DNA of 56,040 nt from contig VSNM01000036.1 in the NCBI GenBank assembly GCA_009774245.1, forward strand, positions 1 to 56,040, written 5' to 3'. Made by a program: the position numbers and the translations under genes. The first letter of the stretch is position 1, and each line of letters starts with the position of its first letter. The notes under the pieces are model-generated. The model worked only from the letters and a program-made list of their open reading frames with translations. It was not told where the DNA came from and did no database searches. Source of the DNA: Lachnospiraceae bacterium (GTDB lineage: Bacteria > Bacillota > Clostridia > Lachnospirales > Lachnospiraceae). Shown in pieces: positions 23,604 to 31,491 of the stretch.

Positions 23604-25688
23604 TTACAGCATCAGCTGCCCCTCAATCCCATCAAAATCAATCACTTTTATCTCACCGTCCCTGTGCGTGATCGTCACTGGCCCATAGCCGCCCTTCGCC
23701 TGCGGGTCCGTGTATGTGATCTTCAGAATCGGAAACAGTTCGTCGTCCGTAAAATCCGCCAGTTCCTCCTTCGTGATCACCTGTGAGACAAGGATTGCCT
23801 GTTCATAGTGATTGTGGCTGCGCCTCGCCGTCTCTGCATAGACGATAACGGACCGCTCCGAGTCGGGATTGGTGCCGATGCTGTTCACCGTTTTCAGGCT
23901 GTCCCAGCCATCATAAATTGTCATGGCAAGCTGTTTCTCCCGCCCTGTGAAATCTTTCCCTTTCAGAATGACAGCGCGCGCCGTTCCGCCCTCGTACTCC
24001 CGCTCCCTGGTGATGACCTCCGTTCCGTTATCGGGAAAACCGTATGCCCCGAGTGTCAGCTCGACCGGTTTCTTGAACAGCCGGAGCTTATCCGCGCGCA
24101 CCACACCGTAAGGCACCGTGTAATCAGCGAGGTTCACCGCCTGAATCCAGTGGCACTCCGTCTCCAACTCATAGCCGAAAAACTGCCTACGGTAGAGCAC
24201 TCCGTCCCGCTCCCCGTGCCAGAAGGTCACATTTGCCCTGTCGTATGTGTCTGTCGTCACGTCATGGAGGACATACTGCTGCGACTCCACGCAGTTGAGA
24301 GGCGCTGACTCCGCAGCTTCGCATGGCGTGGATTCCCATGGATATTTTGTGTTAAAACACAGCTTGGAATAATTCCACATACCATGTATGTCCGTCTTAC
24401 TCTTGACGACTTTGCCGCTTCTCAAAATCGTCTCGCCGTTTGCCTTGTGGTTGCTAAAACACAACGCCGGACCGTTCAAGTTCGTTGTCCTGACTTCTTT
24501 TTCACCCAGCTTTTCCCATGTCCCGTTGTTTTCCTTCGCCGTCCAGAAAGGGTGGTCGGCGGGCAGATGCAGGCACAGAAATGCCTTGCCAAGCCAGAAC
24601 GGGGACTCGGCGCACGAGTAGCCCTGCACGAGCGGCGTAAACTGCCCGTAAAATCCAAGCGTCGGAATTCCCTTGTACAGGAAATCCTCGCGCCCCATAA
24701 ACTGCATCAGGGAACCCGACGAAATGCGCCTTGCAAGTCCGGGATCTGCCTCATAATTTTGCAGCATCATATTGCCGTCAAATGCGCTGGTGGCGGCGTT
24801 CCGGTAGATATTGCTCCGCCCCCACATATTTGTATAGCCGTCCGCATCAAAAAAGTCCGCGTACGTGCGCATCAGCGCATTGGAATTCTCCTCAAACCGC
24901 TTTGCCAGATACGGCTCGTGTTCATAGCCGTACCACTGGTTCCAGAGCGGCGCATAGACATTAAATGCCCAGCAGGAATAATAATCAAACGAATGCCCGT
25001 CGCGATACCAGCCGTCCCCCGCATAGTAGGCAAGAATCGCCTGCGCGTGCTCCCGCATGATGTCCGCGTCGATCGCATAGCCTTCCATATGCAAGAACGC
25101 CATATCAAGCATGTTAAAAAGCCGCCAGTTCTGCGGCACGGTATTTCCATGCGCGTACTCGAGCAGGAAATCCGCGATGATGTCTTTCTCCGCCTTTGTA
25201 TACGTGTCCCATATCTCCTCTTTACTCATCCACAGACAGATGACAAGCGCGCACGTCTCAACAGTCTGCTGGAACGCGCGGAACGGATTGGTATCCTGGG
25301 ACAGTTTTTTGCACTCCGCGTAACTTCCCACATACACGCTGTCGCCCGGCGTGCATGACCGCAGGATCTGGTTCTTGTAATAATTTCTGACACTAATGTC
25401 ATTTAATACGAGCTCCGGCTTGATATGAATGAGCGGCGCGGCGATAAAAAGGGAACGCGCAAGCCCCTCAAAATACTCCGCCTTGAACTCCCACACCGCG
25501 TCGGCACTGTGCGGGTATGTCACCTTTGTCTCCTTTCTCGGCATCACGACAGGATCTTCAAAATCCTTGATATTCTGAAAGATTCCATTTAACAGATACT
25601 CCGCCGCCTCGATCCAGCTCTCGCGCGTCAGTCCGGTGTACGGGCTCAATTCGTAGTCTACATGCTTCGGTTCAAATACATTTTTCAC
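23604..25688 (-). CDS. DUF2264 family protein (putative glycan-active enzyme)
   Basis: 694 residues, full length for DUF2264. The N-terminal ~350 residues form an (alpha/alpha) barrel-like region with GDSVYVGSYAE, PQNWRLFNMLDMAFL, YRDGHSFDYYSCWAFN and NMWGRSNIYRNAATSAF. A beta-rich C-terminal part follows. DUF2264 proteins occur in polysaccharide loci and are considered glycoside hydrolase or lyase-like. The next gene is a GH88 unsaturated uronyl hydrolase, which fits removal of uronic acid from side chains. The exact reaction is not known to me. Confidence 0.8.
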   Translation of the reverse strand: MKNVFEPKHVDYELSPYTGLTRESWIEAAEYLLNGIFQNIKDFEDPVVMPRKETKVTYPHSADAVWEFKAEYFEGLARSLFIAAPLIHIKPELVLNDISVRNYYKNQILRSCTPGDSVYVGSYAECKKLSQDTNPFRAFQQTVETCALVICLWMSKEEIWDTYTKAEKDIIADFLLEYAHGNTVPQNWRLFNMLDMAFLHMEGYAIDADIMREHAQAILAYYAGDGWYRDGHSFDYYSCWAFNVYAPLWNQWYGYEHEPYLAKRFEENSNALMRTYADFFDADGYTNMWGRSNIYRNAATSAFDGNMMLQNYEADPGLARRISSGSLMQFMGREDFLYKGIPTLGFYGQFTPLVQGYSCAESPFWLGKAFLCLHLPADHPFWTAKENNGTWEKLGEKEVRTTNLNGPALCFSNHKANGETILRSGKVVKSKTDIHGMWNYSKLCFNTKYPWESTPCEAAESAPLNCVESQQYVLHDVTTDTYDRANVTFWHGERDGVLYRRQFFGYELETECHWIQAVNLADYTVPYGVVRADKLRLFKKPVELTLGAYGFPDNGTEVITREREYEGGTARAVILKGKDFTGREKQLAMTIYDGWDSLKTVNSIGTNPDSERSVIVYAETARRSHNHYEQAILVSQVITKEELADFTDDELFPILKITYTDPQAKGGYGPVTITHRDGEIKVIDFDGIEGQLML

Positions 25689-25718
25689 ACTGATTACCTC
25701 GTTTTCTAATACTGCTCT

Positions 25719-26846
25719 TTACCAGATGAAGAATTCCTTCCCCATCAGTTTCCAGATCACTTCTATAAAATAGTAGTCCCCATAGATAATCGAAAATTCA
25801 TGCTCCGCATCATGATATGCCGCTGTACACTTCTCGACCAGATTGTCCACATTCTCGTCCCAGTTGCAGCGCTTCTCCGCGAGCGCCCTGAGCATCTCGA
25901 GTGCCGCGTCCTCATATTTGGACTTTTCATTCTCAGGCACATATTTTGCAAGCTCAAGCAGACCGCAGGACGCGATCGCCGCCGCGGTGGAGTCCTCGTA
26001 AGCCGGCGTCTCGGGCTGTCTGAAATCAACTGGTATCAGCTTTGACGCGGGGATATTGGCAATAAAGTAATCCGCCACTTTCTTCGATGTAGCAAGATAC
26101 CGCTCCTCCTTCGTGTGGATATAGCTCAGTACAAAACCGTACACAGCCCATGCCTGCCCTCTCGTCCACGAGGAGCCATGTCCATAACCCTGTCCTCCGA
26201 CAGAGTGCAGATACGCGCCGGTCTCGGCGTCAAACTCGATGATATGCTTCGCTGAACCGTCCTCACGGATAAAGTGTTTCATCGCAGTGTCCGCGTGCAT
26301 CTTTGCGATGTGATAAAACTTCGGATCGTGCAGCTCGTCGCCCGCCCAGTACAGAAGCGGCAGGTTCATCATACAGTCGATGATCGCGCGCCCCGCAAAG
26401 GAACCATCCTCATTGCCGTCCCAGTTATTCCACGCGCGGATAAATTTCCCGACCGGATTAAAGCGGCTTGCCAGGTTGTCCGCCGCGAGCAGCGCCCGGT
26501 TCCGCGAAGCCATGTCTCCTGTCAGGCGATAGTGTGCGACTGCTGTCGGCAGCCACTTAAAACCGCTGTCGTGATCCATGCCCTGACGGTTCATGAGGTT
26601 TTCATCCAGTTTGATCTCCGTGCGCAGCGCGTTCTCCAGATAGACGGGCTCCTTCGTCGCGTGGTAGAGCTGCCACATCATGCCACCCCAGAAACCGTTT
26701 GTCCACCAGCAGATTTCCGTCTTTCCCCTGTCGTCAAACACACCGTCCTTTGTCGTGTAGGGAATCTTGTTCCGGCTCCGCTCCGCGACCTTCTTTTCCT
26801 TTGCGAGAATCTTTTCGTAGACCTCGCTGATCCATTCTCTTTCCAT
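25719..26846 (-). CDS. GH88 unsaturated glucuronyl hydrolase
   Basis: 375 residues from MEREWISE at 26846 (AAGGAGGACGCT upstream). Family features: WWTNGFWGGMMWQLY, catalytic Asp in GMDHDSGFKW near residue 85, WDGNEDGSFAGRAIIDCMMN, GYGHGSSWTRGQAWAVYG, YEDSTAAAIASCGLLEL. GH88 enzymes hydrate and release the unsaturated uronate left by lyases. No signal peptide, so cytoplasmic. With the neighbouring DUF2264 and GH3 genes it suggests degradation of a uronate-bearing plant or host glycan. Confidence 0.9.
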   Translation of the reverse strand: MEREWISEVYEKILAKEKKVAERSRNKIPYTTKDGVFDDRGKTEICWWTNGFWGGMMWQLYHATKEPVYLENALRTEIKLDENLMNRQGMDHDSGFKWLPTAVAHYRLTGDMASRNRALLAADNLASRFNPVGKFIRAWNNWDGNEDGSFAGRAIIDCMMNLPLLYWAGDELHDPKFYHIAKMHADTAMKHFIREDGSAKHIIEFDAETGAYLHSVGGQGYGHGSSWTRGQAWAVYGFVLSYIHTKEERYLATSKKVADYFIANIPASKLIPVDFRQPETPAYEDSTAAAIASCGLLELAKYVPENEKSKYEDAALEMLRALAEKRCNWDENVDNLVEKCTAAYHDAEHEFSIIYGDYYFIEVIWKLMGKEFFIW

Positions 26847-26865
26847 AGCGTCCTCCTTATTTATT

Positions 26866-27426
26866 TTATCGTTTCTGTCCCCTGCTATACAGCTTGTCAA
26901 GATTAATGGTCAAATCCTCAAAAATACAGCCAGACACATCTTCGTCCCAGTTATACTGATTGGAGCGCTGGTCTTTCTCAAAATCAAAAACAGTGATTGT
27001 TTTCTTCTGTGGATTCACGATCCAATACTCACGCACACCAGCAGTACGATACTTAAAAAGCTTGATACCATAGTCCCTCTGCGGATCTGACGGGGACGTA
27101 ATTTCGATAATCCAGTCCGGCGCGCCGTTACAGCCTCGCTCATCAATCTTGTCACGATCGCAGATCACAGAGAGATCAGGCTCGACATAATTCTTGTCAT
27201 CTGCATTCAGAAATACCGCGAATGGTGCAGGAAGGACTTCACACATTCCACCCCTGGCATCAATATAATTTCCGATCACCCGATCGAACAAGTGCACTAA
27301 TTTCTGATGTGCGAAACTAGGCACGGCCATATTATACATCCGCCCATCGATCAGCTCTGCCCGACAGCCTTCCGGAAGCGCATAAATGTCATCAATTGTA
27401 TATGATTCTGCTTTTGGCAATGTCAT
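26866..27426 (-). CDS. Uma2-family endonuclease-fold protein
   Basis: 186 residues, full length for Uma2 (DUF820). Signature elements: YALPEGCRAELIDGRMYNMA, HQKLVHLFDRVIGNYI, YVEPDLSVICDRDKI, APDWIIEITSPSDPQRDY, KLFKYRTAGVREYWIVNPQKK. The D-ExK-like core is of PD-(D/E)XK type. Cellular role unknown. It lies 19 bp upstream of the GH88 gene, but it may be a passenger rather than a pathway member; element copy D lies in front of it. Confidence 0.85.
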   Translation of the reverse strand: MTLPKAESYTIDDIYALPEGCRAELIDGRMYNMAVPSFAHQKLVHLFDRVIGNYIDARGGMCEVLPAPFAVFLNADDKNYVEPDLSVICDRDKIDERGCNGAPDWIIEITSPSDPQRDYGIKLFKYRTAGVREYWIVNPQKKTITVFDFEKDQRSNQYNWDEDVSGCIFEDLTINLDKLYSRGQKR

Positions 27427-27440
27427 AATCCCACCCCTTT

Positions 27441-27569
27441 GTTATACTGGCGGTCGAAAAGACTGACCGCTCAGTATAAAGTTATGCACACAGCCGCATA
27501 AGGAAATATGCCACTTCGTGGCTACGGCTGGCGCAATACTCACGGCAGATTTCATCTGTCGTGAGTATA
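27441..27569 (+). repeat. Structured intergenic element, copy D (variant II)
   Basis: Read on the plus strand: a hairpin (27441-27479) whose arms ACTGGCGGTC and GACTGACCGCTCAGT bracket GAAAA, then TATGCACACAGCC, the conserved AAGGAAATATG, an inner hairpin CCAC-TTC-GTGG, GGCTGGCGC, and a last hairpin ATACTCACGGCAGA/TCTGTCGTGAGTAT (27537-27568). AGCC/GGCT replaces GGGC/GCCC. It fills most of the 176-bp gap between the Uma2 and nagA genes and is oriented opposite to them. Confidence 0.72.
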
Positions 27570-27602
27570 AATGAAACTCTGCACAAATATTCTATCATAG
27601 AA

Positions 27603-28757
27603 CTACTGAAATGTCATTCTTTCTCCACCGATATACACGTCGGCAATCTCATTTTTTTCATCTAACAGTACCAGATCTGCGTCCTTGCCGTCGGCAATCG
27701 AACCCTTCCTGTCATAGACGCCAATCAGCTTCGCCGGATTTTCCGTCAGCATCGGCAGGATATCAGTCAGTGGAAGCCCCGTAAACGCAAGCAGATTTCC
27801 CAGCGCCGCCCCCTGCGTGAGTGTGCTGCCCGCGCGCACGCCCGTGTCGGCCAGTTTGGCGTCCCCGTCCTTCACGACCACGCTGTTGACGCCCAGATGA
27901 TAGTTGCCATCCGGCAGTCCGGCGGCCATGATCGAATCTGTGATGGCTACAACCCTATGGATTCCTTTGGTCTTTATAATCAGCCGGACTGTGCCCGGGT
28001 GCAGGTGCCGTCCATCGCAGATGATTTCACAGTATGCGTCGGACTCCAGCGCAGCGCCCCAGATGGCCGGCTCATGCTGATGCAACAAGCGCATGGCGTT
28101 TCCGATGTGGGTAACTGCCCGCACGCCCCGCCGGATCGCGTCCATCGCAGTCGCATAGTCCGCGCCAGAATGCCCGATAGCCACTGTGATACCGCGCTTT
28201 GTCAGCTCCGGTATCAGCTCTGGCACACCCTCCACCTCTGGGGAGACTGTGATGTATCTGATCGCGCCCTCCGCTAATGCCTGATAGCGCTCCACCAGGC
28301 TGATATCGCCCTTCCGCAGCAGCTCCTCGGGCATCGCCCCCTTGTACTCCGCCGCCAGAAACGGTCCTTCCATATGAAGGCCCAATAGCTGCGCCCCACT
28401 GCGTGCACTGTCCCTGTATGCCTTGTATGCATCTATACACCGCTCTGTCTGCTCCGATGTGTCCGTCAGCACGGAAGCCAGCCACGCAGTCGTGCCATTC
28501 TCTGCAAAAAAGCTGCCAATCTTCTCAAAATCATCCGCGGACGCCCCGTTGACATCCACCCCCACCGCTCCGTGGGTATGAATGTCAATAAATCCGGGAA
28601 CCACTTTCTTATGGGCGCCGTCTATGACCTCCACATCAGGCGGAATCTCACACCCTGCCGGATAATACCGGAGCGTCCCTTCACGGATTTCCAGAACTCC
28701 TGTCCGAAACTGTCCTTCCATATAAATCTGCGCATTGATAATGTATTGTTCTCTCAT
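27603..28757 (-). CDS. nagA: N-acetylglucosamine-6-phosphate deacetylase
   Basis: 384 residues from MREQYIIN at 28757 (GGAGGGAATC upstream). Amidohydrolase metal and catalytic motifs: PGFIDIHTHG near 55, GLHMEGPFL near 120, AIGHSGAD near 190, THIGNAMRLLHQHEP near 210, catalytic Asp in AITDSIMAAG near 265. It removes the acetyl group from GlcNAc-6-P in amino-sugar catabolism and wall recycling. No nagB is adjacent. Divergent from the TetR gene. Confidence 0.93.
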   Translation of the reverse strand: MREQYIINAQIYMEGQFRTGVLEIREGTLRYYPAGCEIPPDVEVIDGAHKKVVPGFIDIHTHGAVGVDVNGASADDFEKIGSFFAENGTTAWLASVLTDTSEQTERCIDAYKAYRDSARSGAQLLGLHMEGPFLAAEYKGAMPEELLRKGDISLVERYQALAEGAIRYITVSPEVEGVPELIPELTKRGITVAIGHSGADYATAMDAIRRGVRAVTHIGNAMRLLHQHEPAIWGAALESDAYCEIICDGRHLHPGTVRLIIKTKGIHRVVAITDSIMAAGLPDGNYHLGVNSVVVKDGDAKLADTGVRAGSTLTQGAALGNLLAFTGLPLTDILPMLTENPAKLIGVYDRKGSIADGKDADLVLLDEKNEIADVYIGGERMTFQ

Positions 28758-28851
28758 GATTCCCTCCACACCCAAATCAGTTTTCTTTCATTATATATAA
28801 TTTTCTATTATTTTTCTACTATTTTATTTATGCAGACAAAATACAACGCTC

Positions 28852-28892
28852 TTGACAGTGCGATACATTTTATGTATAATGAACATTGTTCA
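28852..28892 (+). promoter_or_regulatory. TetR promoter and operator
   Basis: TTGACA (28852-28857), 17 bp, TATAAT (28875-28880), a perfect consensus. It is followed at once by TGAACATTGTTCA (28880-28892), a perfect 6-1-6 palindrome that overlaps the start site region. ATACATTTTATGTAT in the spacer is a second dyad. Strongly suggests TetR autorepression. Confidence 0.78.
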
Positions 28893-28932
28893 GTTTGAGT
28901 GTTTATATTTTGAAATGATTAGAGGTGATCAG

Positions 28933-29490
28933 ATGAATACAATCGTGACATCAAAAGAAGAACTATTGAAAACCAGCCGGGAACTGATTCAGCAGCAGGG
29001 CTGGAGCGCCGTCAGTATCCGTTCTGTCGCGTCGGCCTGCGGGGTATCTGTCGGATCAATCTATAATTATTTTGATTCCAAGGCTGCGCTGATGAGCGCC
29101 ACGGTGGAAAGCGTCTGGCATGAGATCTTCCACCAGCCGGAGGACGAAGCTATATTTCAGGATACGCTGTCCTGTATTACCTGGATGTACGAGCGAATGG
29201 AATACGGCCGCAGACAGTATCCCGGTTTTTTCACGCTTCACTCTCTGGGCTTTATGCAGGAAGATAAGCTGGATGGCAAACGGCGGATGCAGCAGACCTG
29301 GCAGCATATCTTAGGCGGACTGTGTTCTGTCTTGAGAAGGGATGCCAACATCCGGCCTGACGCCTTTTCGGAGCAGTTCACAGTGGAGCAGTTTGCAGAT
29401 ATTTTATTTTCACTGATGCTGTCCGCCCTGTTGCGGCAGGACTACAATCCTGATGCTGTATTGGAGATTGTGCGGAGGATTCTTTATTAA
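28933..29490 (+). CDS. TetR-family transcriptional regulator
   Basis: 185 residues from MNTIVTSKEEL at 28933, with AGAGGTGATC upstream; the longer frame begins inside the promoter. The HTH is at 23-55 (GWSAVSIRSVASACGVSVGS, IYNYFDSKAALMSATVESVW). The C-terminal ligand domain is unremarkable. It is followed 14 bp later by a membrane protein gene that it probably controls. Confidence 0.88.
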   Translation: MNTIVTSKEELLKTSRELIQQQGWSAVSIRSVASACGVSVGSIYNYFDSKAALMSATVESVWHEIFHQPEDEAIFQDTLSCITWMYERMEYGRRQYPGFFTLHSLGFMQEDKLDGKRRMQQTWQHILGGLCSVLRRDANIRPDAFSEQFTVEQFADILFSLMLSALLRQDYNPDAVLEIVRRILY

Positions 29491-29504
29491 GAGGAGGAGA
29501 GTTT

Positions 29505-30170
29505 ATGCAAGCAATCGTAGAAACCTTATTTGACGCTGTATATTTGATTTCCGTGATCACCATTGGAATTTTAATGATCCGCGGTAGCAAGGACAATCGC
29601 CAATTTCGCCTGTTTGGCTGGATGGCTGTCGTGCTGGGAGCCGGTGACGCTTTCCACCTCATTCCTCGCGCTCTGGCTCTGTGCACCACTGGTCTGGAAA
29701 ATTATACTGTCGCCCTGGGGCTTGGAAAGTGGATTACCTCAGTTACCATGACGATCTTCTATGTGCTGCTTTACTATGTCTGGCGGCAGAGATATCAGAT
29801 CAGGGGGCAGCGTGGACTGACAGCCAGCGTGTACGTTCTGGCCGGTGTGCGGATTATTCTGTGCATGATGCCCCAAAACCAATGGCTGAGCGCCGAAGCG
29901 CCTCTCTCCTGGGGAATTTATCGCAACATTCCCTTTGCCCTGCTGGGACTTTTGATCATCATTCTGTTCTATCGCAGCGCAAAGGAGCATGAGGACAGGA
30001 GGTTCCGCTGGATGTGGCTAACCATTGTGCTGAGTTTTGGTTTTTACATCCCCGTAGTACTGTGGGCAAATACCATCCCCATGATCGGAATGCTGATGAT
30101 TCCCAAAACATGTGCTTACGTGTGGACAGTGCTCATTGGATATTTTGCCATGAAACAGGAGTGCCAATGA
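29505..30170 (+). CDS. Seven-helix membrane protein of unknown function
   Basis: 221 residues with about seven hydrophobic segments (near 8-25, 36-55, 68-95, 105-125, 140-158, 172-192, 198-216). Family not recognised. RBS GAGGAGAG. It shares the operon of the TetR regulator and is its likely target; stress or drug response is a guess. Confidence 0.7.
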   Translation: MQAIVETLFDAVYLISVITIGILMIRGSKDNRQFRLFGWMAVVLGAGDAFHLIPRALALCTTGLENYTVALGLGKWITSVTMTIFYVLLYYVWRQRYQIRGQRGLTASVYVLAGVRIILCMMPQNQWLSAEAPLSWGIYRNIPFALLGLLIIILFYRSAKEHEDRRFRWMWLTIVLSFGFYIPVVLWANTIPMIGMLMIPKTCAYVWTVLIGYFAMKQECQ

Positions 30171-30180
30171 CAAAAAAATG

Positions 30181-30708
30181 TCAGTAAACCAACGCCTCGA
30201 TTTGCCCGTTTTCCGGATGATCGATTCCCAGGACATACTGCATCAGTGTTCCATGGCACACCACGATGACGGCATGATAATCTTTATATTTGTCCAAAAC
30301 CTTTGTCACGCGCTCTCTCATTTGCCCGGCGGATTCCCAGAGAGGCTGCGTTCCTTCAGGATGCTGTCCGTGATGTTCTGTCAGGCTGCGGTACGATGCC
30401 TCTGCCATTTCAGCAGGCAGAAATTCATAGGAGACGCCGTCTGCCAGCCATTCGTGCAAATCCGTTTCCACCCGCAGCTCAAGATTTAAGTCTCTTGACA
30501 AAATAGCCGCGCTGTGCATCGCCCGGCCAAAGGGCGATGTGATGATCAGCTCGGCGCTCCGCAGCCTGCCGTCCTTCGCCGTCTCATGGATCTGTTCGAT
30601 TCCATTTTCTGATAAAGTCATCATATTAAAGGCAAATCCCTTATAAAACTTCTCTCCGGCCATGGAAGTATCCATCTGGCCATGGCGTATAAAATAAAAC
30701 GTAGTCAT
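30181..30708 (-). CDS. Histidine phosphatase family protein
   Basis: 175 residues from MTTFYFIRHGQMD at 30708 (AGGGGGAGCACC upstream). The RHG phospho-His motif is at residues 8-10, TSPFGRAMHSAAIL carries the second Arg, and the second His is in VVCHGTLMQYVLG near 155. Phosphoglycerate mutase-like fold; the substrate cannot be assigned. It converges with the membrane protein gene, separated by only 10 bp. Confidence 0.88.
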   Translation of the reverse strand: MTTFYFIRHGQMDTSMAGEKFYKGFAFNMMTLSENGIEQIHETAKDGRLRSAELIITSPFGRAMHSAAILSRDLNLELRVETDLHEWLADGVSYEFLPAEMAEASYRSLTEHHGQHPEGTQPLWESAGQMRERVTKVLDKYKDYHAVIVVCHGTLMQYVLGIDHPENGQIEALVY

Positions 30709-30718
30709 GGTGCTCCCC

Positions 30719-31119
30719 CTAACAATCAATATGAAAAAATTTTTGTCCTTTGCTTATGCCAAGCTCTTCGAACTGAATACCATATTTTGGCCGAAAATGA
30801 CTGAGACAGTCGGCCTGATTATCATACCATGAAATTGTCTCTGTATTTTCATCCATCTCATCTGCAATCGAGTAGGGAAGAGCCAGCTTCACCTACTCGC
30901 GCGCCGGGCTCCCGTCAGCGTATGCTGACATATTTCCTCTGGGTGCCCGTGTGCATAAAAAGTATTCAGATTATATTCGTCAGTATACATGACATACCTG
31001 CCCTGCTTCTTCTGCATCGCGCAGGTATATACAATTTGCTCTCCATCCACTTCAATAATCCTGCTTATTCCTATCTGTTTCCCGTTTTCCAGGATACGGA
31101 GTAATTTTTCTTTTTCCAT
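30719..31119 (-). pseudogene. Hypothetical gene split by intergenic element copy F
   Basis: The first part reads MEKEKLLRILENGKQIGISR to YTDEYNLNTF (31119 to about 30957). The element then supplies an alien tail (YAHGHPEEICQHT, stop at 30889). Beyond it, in a frame shifted by one, the reading continues ADEMDENTETISWYDNQADC to GISKGQKFFHIDC and stop at 30719. Removing 89 bp (30868-30956) joins both halves in one frame of about 104 residues. The protein family is not recognised. The 3' stop lies 11 bp before the phosphatase ATG, so both formed one operon. Confidence 0.75.
30868..30956 (-). repeat. Structured intergenic element, copy F (inserted in a gene)
   Basis: First hairpin 30869-30899 (CGAGTAGGGAAG/CTTCACCTACTCG). 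Second stem 30899-30954 (GCGCGCCGGGC with GCCCGTGTGC), inner hairpin GTCAGC-GTAT-GCTGAC and the conserved ATATTTCC. The inferred insert of 89 bp interrupts a coding sequence at a run of T on the minus strand (ACTTTTT), the same kind of target as the U-tracts of terminators at other copies. Confidence 0.78.
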
Positions 31120-31183
31120 TGCTCTTCTTCCATTGCTTTTCGTGTAATAAAACTTCTTCCGGCTTCGGCTGCATCTTTTATGA

Positions 31184-31298
31184 AATCTGCCGTGAGTATC
31201 GCGCCAGCCGCAGCCACGAAGTGGCTATATTTATGTGGCTTGTGCGCATCACATTATACTGAGCGGTCAGTCTTTTCGACCGCCAGTATAACATCTCC
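31184..31298 (-). repeat. Structured intergenic element, copy E (variant II, truncated)
   Basis: Minus-strand copy of variant II. It has the same leading hairpin as copy D (ACTGGCGGTC/GACTGACCGCTCAGT, near 31256-31293), then GCGCACAAGCC, inner hairpin GCCAC-TTC-GTGGC, GGCTGGCGCG and the first arm ATACTCACGGCAGA. The second arm of the last hairpin is missing. It lies upstream of the split gene. Confidence 0.68.
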
Positions 31299-31328
31299 AA
31301 TGAGCAAAAGCAATAAAATTATTAAAAT

Positions 31329-31412
31329 CATAAATATCATAATATCATAAAATCATAAAAATCATAACCGTACATAAATGTTATAGCAATGCACGCGTGA
31401 TTATGATATAAT
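31329..31412 (+). promoter_or_regulatory. AT-rich ATCATAA repeats and -10 of the GH2 gene
   Basis: ATCATAAA/ATCATAAT repeats five times in 31329-31367. A TATAAT at 31407-31412 with a weak TAGCAA 17 bp upstream follows. The leader to the GH2 ATG is about 75 nt with GAAAGGAG as ribosome site. The weak -35 suggests activation, with the repeats as a possible site. Confidence 0.4.
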
Positions 31413-31491
31413 CAACCGTAAAGAGCGTCTCTAAAAGAAAATCTCTACATTATTAAAGCGCAGTTCTATACCGAAAGGAGTTGTAATTCTT

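Noticed and set aside
24384..25358. Long plus-strand frame opposite the DUF2264 gene
   Set aside because: Antisense to a full-length conserved protein and no promoter or ribosome site; composition is that of a shadow frame.
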